A stretch of DNA of 64,000 nucleotides from Marchantia polymorpha subsp. ruderalis (GCA_037833965.1 AP031353.1:12402501-12466500); one strand, 5' to 3'; shown: positions 11,984 to 23,469, counted from the stretch's first letter. The notes: generated by a model from the letters alone, not told the origin. A program made the numbers and translations.

Positions 11984-13300
11984 ATGCTACGGTAATGCTA
12001 CGTCGCTACATATTTCTTGCTATGCTATTCTTCACTCGTTTCGAAAGACTCTTGAGATTGGTCCTTTGACCTGCTTTTGCCCTCATTTGGCATTCTAAGT
12101 GTGACGAGAATATCAATGTGTACTGTACAAACACCTGCTCAATTATTTTCTGTCTTGTGTTTCCTCTACACGATGATTTGCAAAGAATACGAATTTCTAC
12201 CTGCTACTCGATTGGCAAGTTCGTTCGTTCATTCTTTGGTCGGTTTTTGGATACTATATATGTTTTACACGTACAATTGTGAAGTATTAGACTTGGTTTG
12301 CATCTTGACTTCAACGAGCCGTTAATTCTTCTGCCGGTTTTTGGATACTATATATGTTTTACACGTACAAGTGTGAAGTATTAGACTTAGTTTGCATCTT
12401 GACTTCAACGAGCCAGTTTTAATTCCAGCTTTTACATGCCCCGAATTCTCCGACAAGTTAGTATATAACACATCTTTTTTGGTGTGCGTGCAACTTCTTG
12501 CCAAATGAAAAACATATGATTTATAGTATTTATCTTACTATTCTTGTTATTCCAAACATTCTTCCAGTTTGGAAATTAAAAATTACCAAATTTTTTTGTC
12601 ATCACATACCTATCTTTGGATATATCCGTAATAAGACCAAATCCAACAATGATAGACTGAGGTTTTACATGATACACAAGAGTACAACTTACAAATTGTA
12701 TTGTGACTACTAAAGGTTAAGGTTTTAACGGTTGATTTGATTGGTGGCGAATGAGAAGTGGGTTACAGTACTATCAATAATAACTACTCTTGTTTGTAGG
12801 GAATACTCACTTTTAAGTCTACTATATTTCATTGTCCTAAATGTGGCAGCTTCCTATTGAGAATTTAGATCCTGCTGCAAAGTTGATTTCTGCGCGAAGT
12901 ATTCAGAGCGAACGTGTAGATTTCCTCAATCCTCTGTCATGAACGAAATTCCCACACTAACTGATGGTGATACACCTGGTCGTAACTTCTTTCCTTTCTA
13001 CCAGGCTGCAAATTCTGCTCAAATCCAATTATCTCCATTTTAAAGGACCTCCTCGACATCTGTGATTTCATATGCGCCAAACGCACATATAGAACACCAT
13101 TTCACGCGCACGCATCCTGTAGAGATTGCAAGCCACTGCAACGACGGCAGTGAGCACAGAGAATAAGTTCATTGAGTCAAGTTTGACACTTGCAGATTTG
13201 AAGGAAAGGAGCAGTAGAAAGAAGTATGTTACCTAGAGCAAACCCTCCTGTAGCCGCCGGAGATCTCATCCAAATGGTGCCTATGCGTAATAAATAGCTC
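11984..13300. other. Intergenic stretch right of arm A
   Basis: Apart from the 94-bp tandem duplication, no gene or element is recognised. The short frames at 12077-12713 overlap the tandem duplication or AT-rich sequence and have no recognisable domain. Confidence 0.5.
12241..12415 (+). repeat. Tandem duplication, 94-bp period x 2
   Basis: CGGTTTTTGGATACTATATA at 12241 begins a block that repeats at 12335. About 79 bp, through TTGACTTCAACGAGCC, are nearly identical. A short spacer separates the copies. Confidence 0.9.
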
Positions 13301-13709
13301 GACATTCATTATCCACAGCGAATGCAGAGCCGCTGCACGAAAATCCACACATCATAACTTTCTCGGTCGCAGATCATCTTCAGACCCGCAGTTTTGACTG
13401 AAACCCGAGTCCGAAAATTCGGGTCGTTTCGTGAACGAATCGAGATTGGCTCTCGGTTGGCAAGTATCCAAGATGAACAACGTATCACCGAGAGCACCCA
13501 CGAAAATTTAAACTTAAACCGAACGGGCGGTTCTTTGACAGTCCATATCGGTCGGGATGGGATTGAGCAGATCAGGTTCTAGAAAGTACAAGAGCGATGC
13601 GATTGAAGTCCTGTTCTGCAATACATATCAAAGGCTTGCTTCAAGAGAAAGTCGTAGTCACATTCACGACAGAAATGATGGCGCTCTGACTGGAGAATAT
13701 GTTGTGTTA

Positions 13710-14570
13710 GAGCTTTTGGGAGTTGAAATCCTGGTCGCACCTCAGGCAAGTGTTGTGCATGGTGTCAATGTGGTTCTGCAGCTCTTGCTCCGAAGCAAAT
13801 TTCATAAATATGTCGTCTCCTTCGTAGTCGTGGCATTTGTTACAAACGTACACTTTCTTCTTCACTCCCTCGTCGCTCATTCTCGGAAGGCAATTGAAGG
13901 GAACCTCGATGCTGTCCCAATTGCTCTCGAAAAGGGAATATCATATTACATTCGAAGCAGAAATTGTGCCCTTTGCTGCTGGACAAATGTGCGTCGAACG
14001 CCTTACTCGAGGCGAAAATTCTGAAGCACGCCGAGCAGTTTACGTGCTGATCGTATTCATGCCACACCTTATCCAGAACGAAGTCAAATGGCTCGATGCA
14101 AAGGTAGCAGCAAACGTCGTCGTTCTGGTCTTCCTCTTGCTCCTCATCGTAATTTCACAGCGGGAGCAGAGCGTGTGCCGAGGCAACTCTTTCAAATGAT
14201 CGACCAAAGACTTTCGGGAGCAGAAAACCTGCTTATAAGGGTCGCACCTGATGTGGTCACGCTGTGATTGGATCTGCACTTCCGGGCTCGAACTGGCTCT
14301 GGACGCGCAGCAATCGCACTCGATCTCTCCGAGACTCGCGGGCAGGTCATTGAGCTTAGCGGTGACTCCAACTAATTCATCAAGAGCATCAGAAGGGCGG
14401 CGGCTGCTGCTGTTGCTCCTGTTGGCGGTACTACTGCAGACATAAACTCTTAGAGACTGTTTGCAAGGATAGTCCAACCCGCATAGGGGACAGAAATTGT
14501 GAGATCCTGCGTCGCTCGACAAATGTTCCGTGCGGGTCGAGAATTGTAGCTTGCAAAGCGCGCACCGGCT
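13710..14570 (-). pseudogene. C2H2-type zinc-finger protein gene, broken
   Basis: The minus strand encodes a series of zinc-binding units. They include CALCKLQFSTRTEH then HNFCPLCGLDYP, CYLCIEPFDF then HEYDQH, and CSACFRIFASSKAFDAH then HNFCFECNMIF. After these come VCNKCHDYEG and a TCLRCDQDF unit. The spacing is C-x2-C with later H residues, as in C2H2 proteins that bind nucleic acid. The units lie in more than one frame. One frame change falls near 14150, between the LCSRCE unit and the acidic DEEQEEDQNDD stretch. Another falls near 13845, before VCNKC. Upstream of about 14565 the frame meets a stop unless an intron is present. It is most simply a decayed gene. I cannot name the orthologue. 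Confidence 0.6.
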
Positions 14571-15310
14571 GTGGCCGAGTTATGCATGTCCCTTTCGATG
14601 AAGTCCGAGGACGCCATCCCACACATGGCACGACAATACCCCTCGTCCCCACATCCACATGGCTCCATTTTCTCTTCGGCATTAACATGCTCAGCTTCGA
14701 CTTGCCAGGGCCTGAGCCTGTGTCTTCGCCCTCCTCCATACAGCTCCTCCGCTTCCTCTCATCGTGGGTCGAAGGACGACTCCAAAACACGCCCCTTTTC
14801 AAAAATTGTTCGACTCAGAATGAGAACAGCTGATCAATGTTGCGAGCACTGAGCGACTCAAATTGCAAGGGCAAGGCGGCGTTACCTGAGAGCAGTGGCG
14901 GCGACGAATCAAGCAAACTCTCGACGATTACAAATTATGGGCCGGCAGTCCCAGCACCCACCCTCGTAAAGCTTCAACTGCAATCAACTGCAACGATATA
15001 ATTCGAGCTGGGCTGAATTATATCGAGATAGACTTGAGCTTCGATCACAGACCGACCAGGGACAGGATTGGACTCAAATCAGTTGCGAGACGGAATGCGG
15101 CAAGGCGGTTGAAATCATTGCTTTTGCTATCTTTGATTTCTTTCTGCACGAAGACATTGGAGTGATTCTGATACGTGCTTTCTGTTGAGTCTATGAGAAC
15201 GTGACACGTATCGAGATCCCCCCAGAAGTCTTGTCTGTGACACGCGTTACTTTTCTTCATCGAACACGTGGCTCTCGCGTGAGTTCTTTAACTGTCTCAC
15301 AAGTATGTAC
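14571..15310. other. Upstream flank of the zinc-finger relic
   Basis: The minus strand has short frames at 14802-14431 and 15260-15045. They could be 5' exons of the zinc-finger gene, but splice joins are not convincing. The first contains a basic, methionine-rich stretch without a known domain. No other gene is seen. Confidence 0.3.
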
Positions 15311-15975
15311 AGTGCCATAATCGATAGAATTACCCTATCTATCTATGGGAAGATCTTATCGATAGTTAAGGGATAAAACCAATTGCTAACCATTGACTAA
15401 ATTTTTCAATCACACTATAAATTATACGTCATATAATAATATATGATTTCATATGATTTTTAATCTATGATTTGTAAATTCTATATAACGAATAATTATA
15501 GATTGACATATTTCATATGGACCCTAAACCCTAAACATATTTCGATGAAATATGTTACTAAAAGAAAGAATGTTAACTCGAATTCTTATAGATATTTGTA
15601 AAAAATATATCAAATTAGATTTTGAAATTCTCTCAGATAATATCATTTTTCTTATAAGTAAGCACCAGGTTAACTTCAAATGAGAGAAAAAAAATACAAA
15701 AATTAACTCATAAAATTAAGTTGAAAATATATTGAATATATTATGAGTAATATACAAGCTCTGGAATATTTATATACCAGAGGTTATCTTTTAGTTACTT
15801 TTAACCAGAATTGAATTTATTATTTAACGAGAAATATATTTGAATCTAATTTAAATTTTTTTATACTTTAATATTTTAAATAAATTTAGTTATTTTATTT
15901 ATTATAATTTTACAATTAGATGATAATTTTAGCGATATTGTGCATTGGAGTTCACTCAACCCGGAAGATAGAAGT
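15311..15975. other. AT-rich spacer with telo-box
   Basis: This is AT-rich sequence with no coding potential. It contains two adjacent CCCTAAA units at 15522-15536, listed separately. Confidence 0.5.
15522..15536 (+). promoter_or_regulatory. Telo-box (two CCCTAAA units)
   Basis: CCCTAAACCCTAAAC is seen directly. Plant telomeres are built from this unit, and short interstitial copies (telo-boxes) occur in promoters of translation-related genes. Here the nearest gene-like sequence is the PP1 pseudogene about 0.45 kb away. A regulatory role is therefore doubtful, and it may be an interstitial telomere trace. Confidence 0.5.
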
Positions 15976-15989
15976 TGATAACGAAAGGG

Positions 15990-16890
15990 TTGGCCAAGAA
16001 ATCATGGAAGCTTCGCGTCGCGCCCAAGGAAATTCTCTTGGCGCAACCGAACCTGCTAGAGCTCGAAGCTCCTATCAAGATATATGGTGATATCTATGGC
16101 AATATTCAGATCTTTAGAGGCTGTTTGAATATGGTGGTTTTCCGCCTGAAGCCAACTACTTGTTCTTTGGGGACTATGCGAATGGAGGGAAGCAGAGCCT
16201 AGAAACCATTTGCGTTATACTTGCTTATAAGATCAAATATCCAGAGAATTTCTTTGTGTTGAGGGGCAACCACGAGTGTGCTTCCATGAACCGAATATAT
16301 GGTTTCTATGATGAATGCAAGCGTCGGTTCAATATTAGGCTCTAGAAGATTTTTACCGAATGTTTCAACTGTTTACCTGTTGCTGCCCTCATTGACGAGA
16401 AGATACTCTGTATGCATGGAGGGCTCTCTCCATATTTGAAGAGTTTGGAACAGATCAAGAAAATTGCCTGACCCACAGACAATTGTCCGACCCACAGACG
16501 TACGGGAATCTGGAACGTCTGTGGGATCTATTGTGGGCTGATCCCGACAAAGTTGTTACATGCTGGGGTGATAACGACCGTGGAGTATCATATACCTTTG
16601 GCTACGACGTTGTGACAGATTTTCTGCAGAAACACGATCTCATATGTCGAGCCCATCAGGTGGTTTAAGATGGATATGAGTTTTCTGCCCAGAGGCACCT
16701 CGTCACCATCTTCTTTGCGCCCAACTATTATGGTGAGTTAAACAATGCTGGAGAGATGATGAGTGTGGACGATACGCTCATGTGTTCATATTAAATACTC
16801 AAGCCAGCCGAGAAAAAACAGCCTAAATTTTATGGTAATTCAAATTCTGCAAGACCAGGAACCCCTCCACGCATTGTATAGCCGTATCAA
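15990..16890 (+). pseudogene. Type-1 Ser/Thr protein phosphatase (PP1/TOPP) processed pseudogene
   Basis: Plus-strand frames match the plant PP1 catalytic subunit in order: [20 protein letters not shown], then [80 protein letters not shown], then [15 protein letters not shown] and [13 protein letters not shown] plant-type KPAEKK-(Q)PKF tail follows. Metal-site motifs are altered: GDIHG reads GDIYG and GDYVDRG reads GDYANGG, whereas GNHE is kept. The frame changes near 16115. In-frame stops follow RRFNIRL, RAHQVV and CSY. No introns interrupt about 0.9 kb, so retroposition is the simplest origin. The N-terminal 40 or so residues are missing or unrecognisable. Confidence 0.9.
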
Positions 16891-16899
16891 GGCAGCAAG

Positions 16900-17229
16900 G
16901 GCTAGGCACTGCAGTTGTTCTTCTGATGAAATGACGAAACCGTCTTGACTGAATTGTCAAGGCAAGGTGAAACTTTGAGTGCTCTTGTGCAAAGGGGTTC
17001 ATTATCAGTTTGAGTGCATTTCATCAGAGCCTAGAGTTAATGAACACCAGCGCAAGGCACTTAGTACCCTAGGATTGGGAGCTGGAGGAGGTGTCTCCAC
17101 TCGGGTACAGTATCGGAGGCAATGTCTAGCTCTGAATGGGGGTGCTAAGCGAGAAGATTGGTAGGGTATGGGCACTCTGGTAGGTTTTCATATGAGCTGC
17201 AAACGGAGTTCTTAGAAATCATTGCATTG
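16900..17229. other. Spacer between the PP1 and ISE2 fragments
   Basis: About 330 bp that I cannot assign. A plus-strand frame reads through LSTLGLGAGGGVSTRVQY, but it matches nothing I recognise. It may be PP1 3' untranslated sequence or an upstream part of the ISE2-like fragment. Confidence 0.35.
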
Positions 17230-17705
17230 TGTGTACATTAAAGAAGCAAACAGACTGACAACTCGAATCAGTCATATGGCACCATCAGGGTGGAAGGAAT
17301 TTCTTCAGGTGGTGGAGATTTTGAAAGCTGCTGAAGCAATCAACTTGAAAAACAGTGAGCTACTGTCTCTTGGCCAAACCGCATAACCGGTTCGCGGAGA
17401 GAAGGAACTCTGGCTAGCCATGGAATTTGCTAGCGAACATGTAAGATCGCTAACAGCTCCGCAGCTTGCTGCAGTATGTGGAACTCTTGTGTCTGATGAA
17501 ATCAAGACTCGCCCAGAGTATGGTCACAGTGTTTTCTATGAAGCCTCCACTGCAATCCAACAATGGGTGGATGCAATGGAAGGTGCGCGGGCAAGACTGC
17601 TGCGTTTACAGACAGAGCACGGAGTCTATATACCATGCTTGATCGATATACAATTCGCTGGGATGGTAGAGTCTTGGGCAGCAGGTGTCACCTGGACGGA
17701 GTGAA
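17230..17705 (+). pseudogene. ISE2-like DEVH-box RNA helicase, C-terminal fragment
   Basis: The plus strand reads RISHMAPSGWKEFLQVVEIL, then RGEKELWLAMEFA, LTAPQLAAVCGTLVSDEIK, then ARARLLRLQTEHGVYIPCL and QFAGMVESWAAGVTW. These correspond in order to the C-terminal DSHCT-side region of plant ISE2, a chloroplast helicase of the SKI2/MTR4 class needed for RNA processing and plasmodesmal traffic. An in-frame stop lies after LGQTA and the frame ends after VTWTE. The helicase core is absent and no intron interrupts the piece. It is therefore a dead fragment, next to an unrelated PP1 fragment in the same orientation. Confidence 0.85.
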
Positions 17706-19332
17706 ATCTGCATTACCATTAGGTGAGGACATTCTGAAGTTCGCCGAAGGAGTAGCGCCTGAGGATGTCGTCTTCCACAAGTGTTATTCTACAAAGTCAT
17801 GAGAAGCAACCTCAGAAGAAGAAGAGCAAGGTGAAATCTGAGGAAGACGTCCTAGGATTGGAAAAGGGTGCAACTTTTGACGGAGACGACAGTGAAAACA
17901 AAGAAATTGAAGAGTTATTTGAGCAAGAAGCAGGAGAGTAGTGGCAGATAGAAAGGACGAAGGGCGAGGTAAATGGGGAAAAGTTTTGAGCTGTGCGGTG
18001 TTGCCGGAATCCTGCCTTGGAAGCTGGTGGGTATATAAGAAAAGATCCAGCATGTTCCGTTTCTGACGAGCTGCGCAAGGTACGAGATCTGTGTAGAAGG
18101 TGGAGATGGAGGAGGAGGAATTGAGGTGAGTTGATGGCAAATATACACTCCGGGGCTGTCGTTGCTGCGGCTTCTCGTGTCGGAGGTGCTACGCAGCAAG
18201 AACAATGAAGAACTAACTGACAAATCAATGAACAACCACAACTCGAATCAACATCTCAACGAACGACAAGACTCACGACACGCTGCAAAAAGCAACAGCA
18301 AGAAGTGAATCGATAAGGAAGAAGAACAACAGCAATAATGCATGGCTAGGTATGGACGTCAGTCTCGACGTCGGGACTTCTCTGACGCATCAGACTTCAG
18401 CAACAAGTAGGATTATGACCGCGATCAGAATCAGATGGATTAGAAGGAGATAGTCACGGGGAAAAACGAAGAGCGTCTCTGGAGACCAGAGTCATGAAAG
18501 CAGAAACCTGAGGATGGTTCTTCTCTAATGAGGCACGGATCCCACGACTCCAGCGGAAGTGAAGAATGGATTGTTCGGACAGCGGAAGGATATGCAAGCG
18601 GCGGAATGTTTTGCAGGCGTTGTCGTGGTGGCTGGCGGCAGTCGTCATCCAGGTGCCCTCTGGTGGCGGCTACGGGTTGCTGCAGGAAGTGGCCGTTAGG
18701 GCCGCTGCTCATTGCTGGAGAGGGAAGCGGAAGGGGTGGGGAAGTTGGTGTCAGTACTTGGTGGTGGTTCCTGCGAAGTGAGGTGCTTCGGGAGAGTGAA
18801 AAACCTGCCAGTGAGAAACTTAGAAATAACAAAATATTTCAAAAAATAATTTATTCCATTTTATTTTTTGTTGTCCTCATAATTTTCTCATTTTTATGTT
18901 TTTTAATTATAGAATTAATTTTGGCCGAACCTGCTTTAATACTACGGTATTCTCAACTCACTTCAGCTATTTGGTTCCTCTGCTGGCCTCGTATTATCTC
19001 TATTGCCTGATGGCCCGTTTCACATATTCATATATTGGGTAGTGGGGTGGGACCGTGAGGAGGAGTGGTGTCAGATTGATGACAACCAGCTCTGGTACTG
19101 ATTATTTTTGGGAGATTTGGGAGGTTTGGTTTTGGTTTCCATGAAAAAAAGGAGGGCAAAGGACCGGTTCCCTTTACGAATAACTCTAATAGCAGTGCAA
19201 GAAAATCGAGTGATCCAAATGGTAAGACGGCGCACAGTAATATACCTGGATGTAATGGGGTAAATTAATAAGCATATATCCGTTGTGTATACTTGAAGAA
19301 TTAAGGAGCATCAGTTCTAGAGAGGACTCCAT
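17706..19332. other. Unassigned stretch between the ISE2 fragment and arm B
   Basis: The part at 17800-18240 is purine-rich with Glu/Lys-like codons, and 18500-18830 is GC-richer. Several overlapping frames exist in both strands, none with a recognisable domain or consistent splice signals. These may be further gene scraps carried with the PP1 and ISE2 pieces. The part at 18830-18930 is T-rich, and the rest shows nothing I can name. Confidence 0.35.
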
Positions 19333-20536
19333 TGTAGTAAGAAGCTCCGTTGTTTCCAAATAGAAAATCTCCATTCCCTTTAACGACGAAGTTCAGTAGC
19401 CGGAGTCTTCCCAAAAGGCGTATGTCTGAGTTCTCTGAGACCATGACCTCCGTTCACGGCAACGGTCATGCCAATGGGGGGTTGGCGGGACTCGTCCCGG
19501 TAAAGTTGCCACCGGGGTCTCGCCAGCCCTAAAAATCAGGCCGGTCACTCCACATGAGATCCCTTGGACGGTAACTTGGAGTGAAGGTTTGTTGGACGTT
19601 ATATTTTGACTATTGCAAACTGACACTTTTTTAAAATTGTCAGACATGGCTTGTCGGAGGCAAAGGGCTGGTTCAGTGGGGTTGTCGGAGGGGGCCGGCA
19701 AGGATGGTTGCAAGGGGAAATGTTTTAGGCAAATTAAATGTTTTTGCAACTTAATTATACTGTTTAAATTGGTGTAGATTGTATTTATTTGAAGTGAAAA
19801 TAATTTAAAAATATTTAGATCTTTTATAATTGGAATGTAAAGTGCAAATTAGAACTCATTAAATTAGTTTTTTGTTCTTAAACTTTTTTTTTTATTAAAT
19901 TCTTAAGTTCAATGAAGCTTTCGATGAACATATTTAGTGATGAAATGGAGAGAGGTAAAAATATGAAAAGTAGAGAACTGTGTGATCTAAACTCTCGGGT
20001 TTTTTTTTTCATGGGAAGAAGAACTCTATCTAGATATAAAAATTTATTTGTGATGTAGTATGAATTCTATGAACAATTTGGTATTTTGTAAGTTATGCTT
20101 CCAGCACATTGCAATATCATTGTCCAGCCATTGCGCACTCTCGGCTAGACGCTGCCATCCATACTTCTCAGACTTCAATCGATCTAAAGTTTAGATCGTT
20201 CGCTATAGGTTAAAAAAACAATTTGAAATAAACGCTTCCACATTACTCTTAGCGAGCTTCGTTCTAAATGGTCATGGTGGACACAAGTAAAAGCTAAAAG
20301 CCTGATCATTCACCCAATCCTCAAGAATACAAACAGTTTTCTCGTCATTATTACAGTGCTGGCCATTGCCTGCCTTTATTATTACAAAATGAGCTGAACT
20401 CATTCACACACATGCAATAACACAGAAAAGGAAATAACTGCCGAATGTAAAGAGACAGCCAAGCACTGAATCATGTTCTATGTCGTATGTTTCATCAACT
20501 CATTTGATCGACAAGGTAGACAGTTGATACATCGAT

Positions 20537-22340
20537 CTAAGCCTCGGCGATGGAAGCAGGAGTGTCATCGGTGTTGAGGCTCAAGTCGTGCTGGTTCCAG
20601 ATGATCTTGTACTTGAGCCAATTGGCGTTCGAGGGGTTGAGAGGGTAGTCGTAGTTGCATCCGTTTTCTTCATTGCTCTTATCGCAAATGCATCCGATGT
20701 CGGCCTGGAAGGGGCCGATGTCTGCCTGGAAGGAGCACCCATTGTCATAGTCGCACCAACCCGAGTCCGTGGCGCGAGTCACGAACCCTATGCTCCAGTC
20801 GCGTTTCAGCACAGACGGGCCGTAAGAGCGGCAGCACAATGAGCCGTAATCGTAGTGGCAGTCTTCGTTGTACTGGTGGCAGCCATTGCAGCGACGGATG
20901 CACAAGTAGTATCCCGTAGCTCGCTTGTCTTGCGTGTACTCTGCCACCATCATCTGTGCGTTGTTGTTGGTTTGGCCTGTTGTTACCACCAGTGGGCAAG
21001 AGTACGCCTTCCACCCCTCGTAGTACGCCTGCATGCAATTGTACAAAGTCAGATCCCATCTGGGTCCCAAGCAGGGTGATATTACTTGACTTGACTGGAT
21101 TCAATCAATTCGATAGTATACTACTGTATGTACCTGCAGTGCGTAAGCCCTCTTTGCGTTATCGCTGTTGCTGGCCGAGCGGCCGAGTAGAAAATCCCAG
21201 ACCGGAAGGTATTCGTATCGCACGGGCTGATCGTCCACAGAGTCTTGGCTCAGAAACTCCTGCAGAAGCGCTTGAGTGGCGGGCCCGCTGGCCAATTTGC
21301 TGCGTGTAGCCACGCTGCCACCCTTCACCCGCTTCGTGTCGGTGGTGGTGAGCTTCGATGCGGCCCGTCTCTCGGCTTCGCTGAAGCCGGCGCAGGCTCC
21401 CAACGCGCCCTGGCCCTTGATTCCCTCGGCCTTCACGCACGCCTTAATCTTCATGGCATTCTGATTGTAATTGTACTCGGCTACACTGCTCCAGTGTAAG
21501 CTACATACACAATGTGCTAGCCCCACTTGTTCATGAAGTCGCGGAACGGTGGCCATGAATGATCCACATGCGGATCCTTCACCAGAGGGGGCAAACTCTG
21601 GAAATCCTTCATGAAATCGCTTTTGAGGGGGAAGTTGTTGAGCCCCTGCGTAGGTACGTTTTGCTGTAGAAACGCGCGGCACGGACTTCAGCCAATTTCA
21701 CGTTACTGTAGTATCCAATCCTGACACTCGCTTGAACTCTGCATCCACACTGAAGCTGATCCCCCGGGCGCCTCCGCTCACTCCTATGTCAGTAGCGATC
21801 TGACACCATTACATAGCCACGTTGAGCGATTTTAAGTATTTTTTGTACCCAAATTGGGAGAAGCCATCTTTTCAGCTCTCTACATATGTTTGCAAATGGA
21901 ATATGGTATAGTATAGAATTTTGACAGTCGTGGCGACAATGGACTTGGTGCTAAAGTTGCCACAACAAATACTCTACCAATCATTGGTAGGTAGACTATA
22001 TTTAGAGTATATTAAGAGTAGACTGAAGTTGTATTAGTACCGACTGCTTGAACTTGTCGCTGCTTTCGAAAAACCTGGAGTCCAAGTCTGTGTACGATTG
22101 CTTGGAGGTCTTGGCGATGCTGTTCAAGTCGTTAGCATTAAATATCAGCGGATCTGAGTTGTGATCATTCTGCAGGTTAACATGGGGCAGATAGACAATT
22201 CTTCCCAGCGATTCGACGGCGGCACTGTTCGTGGCGGCGGCAGCGACATGAGTTATCGCAGCCAGAAGCCCCATGCACAGTTTCAATCTGATCACAAATT
22301 CTCCAAAGTGAGTAACACTATTTATACAACAGCATAACAT
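20537..22340 (-). pseudogene. MACPF-domain secreted protein gene, copy B (fossil)
   Basis: This is the paralogue of the gene at 4117-6779, with the same three-exon plan: 22340-22041, 21799-21134 and 21028-20537. The signal-peptide exon (LKLCMGLLAAITHVAAAAT) begins downstream of an ATG at 22340. The MACPF core exon is recognisable but damaged, with about two or three breaks, so I treat it as a fossil. The third exon keeps the whole cysteine-rich tail, including CIRRCNGCHQYNEDCHY, and carries a short in-frame tandem repeat of FQADIGP. Its first intron is far shorter than in copy A. Confidence 0.75.
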
Positions 22341-22573
22341 TGCACGACCAGCGAACACAAAATCTGAGAAACCTCATCAATATACGTTGCCCAATTGATA
22401 CTTCATAGTGTTGCACGTAGACATGCCATAGCATCTCATATTCTCCATGTGAAAACTGAACAATGTACAAGGTCTTGGCGACAGAATACAGGTCTGCAGA
22501 ATCAAACCGTATCAATGCTGATGTCTCCATGGTCATGTTGGTCGAAGTCCACAAGCTACTACTTGGATTGAGA

Positions 22574-22582
22574 GTGTAGAGG
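22574..22582 (+). repeat. Target-site duplication, left of hAT element
   Basis: GTGTAGAGG lies directly outside the left terminal repeat and recurs at 25606-25614. hAT elements make 8-bp duplications, so one of the nine matching bases is probably chance or belongs to the element end. The undisturbed site survives in arm A near 7078-7086 as GTGTAGAGT. Confidence 0.85.
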
Positions 22583-22748
22583 CAGGCCTCTCTATATACG
22601 GCACATAAGGAACTTTTGAGTCAAAGTTCCGTATTTCGTTTTTTTAAAGTTCCGTATTTGGACCATAAATGACCTCGTTCACTTTGGAGACGCTACAAAC
22701 AAACTTAAACTGCAGGTACCATTTCGAAACAGTTGTTCGAAACGGTAT

Positions 22749-22786
22749 GGGAAGGTTATCGAAACGCCTGTTTCGATAACCTTCCC
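22749..22786. repeat. Perfect 17-bp inverted repeat with 4-base loop
   Basis: GGGAAGGTTATCGAAAC at 22749-22765, loop GCCT, then its exact complement at 22770-22786. It lies about 165 bp inside the left end of the hAT element. It could be a hairpin of unknown use or a relic of a nested foldback insertion. Confidence 0.95.
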
Positions 22787-23115
22787 ACGCGCACTCTTCG
22801 CGAAATCAGTCCCGTCGCTGTCACCCACGAAGGAGATGTCACGGAGTTGCCAGGCATGACCTGCTTCCCAGACACTAAAGCTCTCATTCGAATTATATCG
22901 AATCGAATCGAATCGAATTGATGATCTACAGAGAGGGGGATCAATTTACAAGATTTCTGGTTAAATTCGGCGGTGCAGCAAATGCCTTTGGTTTTAAAGT
23001 GCACGACTATTCTGCCACCTTTTGCAGTGTCAAGAATTAGAATCCGCACCTCTGTGAGTCGGGCGAGACATCTTTGCGAAGTCGGAGAAAGTAGAACTAT
23101 GGTTAGCATTCTTTG

Positions 23116-23385
23116 ATGTGGTTTCGGAAGGGGCTGCGCTTACACGACAATCCTGCTCTGCATAAAGCTTGCGAAGATGCGTCTCATGTTTTTCCCGTTT
23201 TTGTGTTGGATCCCTTCTTTCTAGCTCCATATCCCACTGCACCTTCTCCTGGCTCAAGGACCGCTGGAGTGAACCGAATACATTTTCTGCTCCAGAGCCT
23301 TCAAGACCTGGTCTCAAGCCTGAAGTCTCGCGGCTCTCAGTTATTCTTGGTGCATGGAAATCCCACCGAAGTTATCCCCGACTAT
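23116..23385 (+). pseudogene. (6-4) photolyase N-terminal fragment captured in hAT element
   Basis: The frame reads MWFRKGLRLHDNPALHKA, VFPVFVLDPFFL, SPGSRTAGVNRIHFLLQSLQ, then DLVSSLKSRGSQLFLVHGNP. This follows the start of the photolyase/cryptochrome alpha/beta antenna domain and is closest to plant (6-4) photolyase (UVR3), which repairs UV (6-4) photoproducts. Only about 90 residues of roughly 540 are present. The FAD-binding domain is absent. A small frame change separates the likely original start, ATG at 23099, from this frame. Similarity fades at about 23385, before the transposase begins. It lies wholly inside the insertion, so it travelled with, or entered, the transposon. Confidence 0.88.
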
Positions 23386-23469
23386 CACCGAAGTTATCTA
23401 AGCGACTCCGCAAAACTCCATTCCAGCAAAAACATCTATTACAGTATGGTCTCTGTATAGCAAGTCGTG

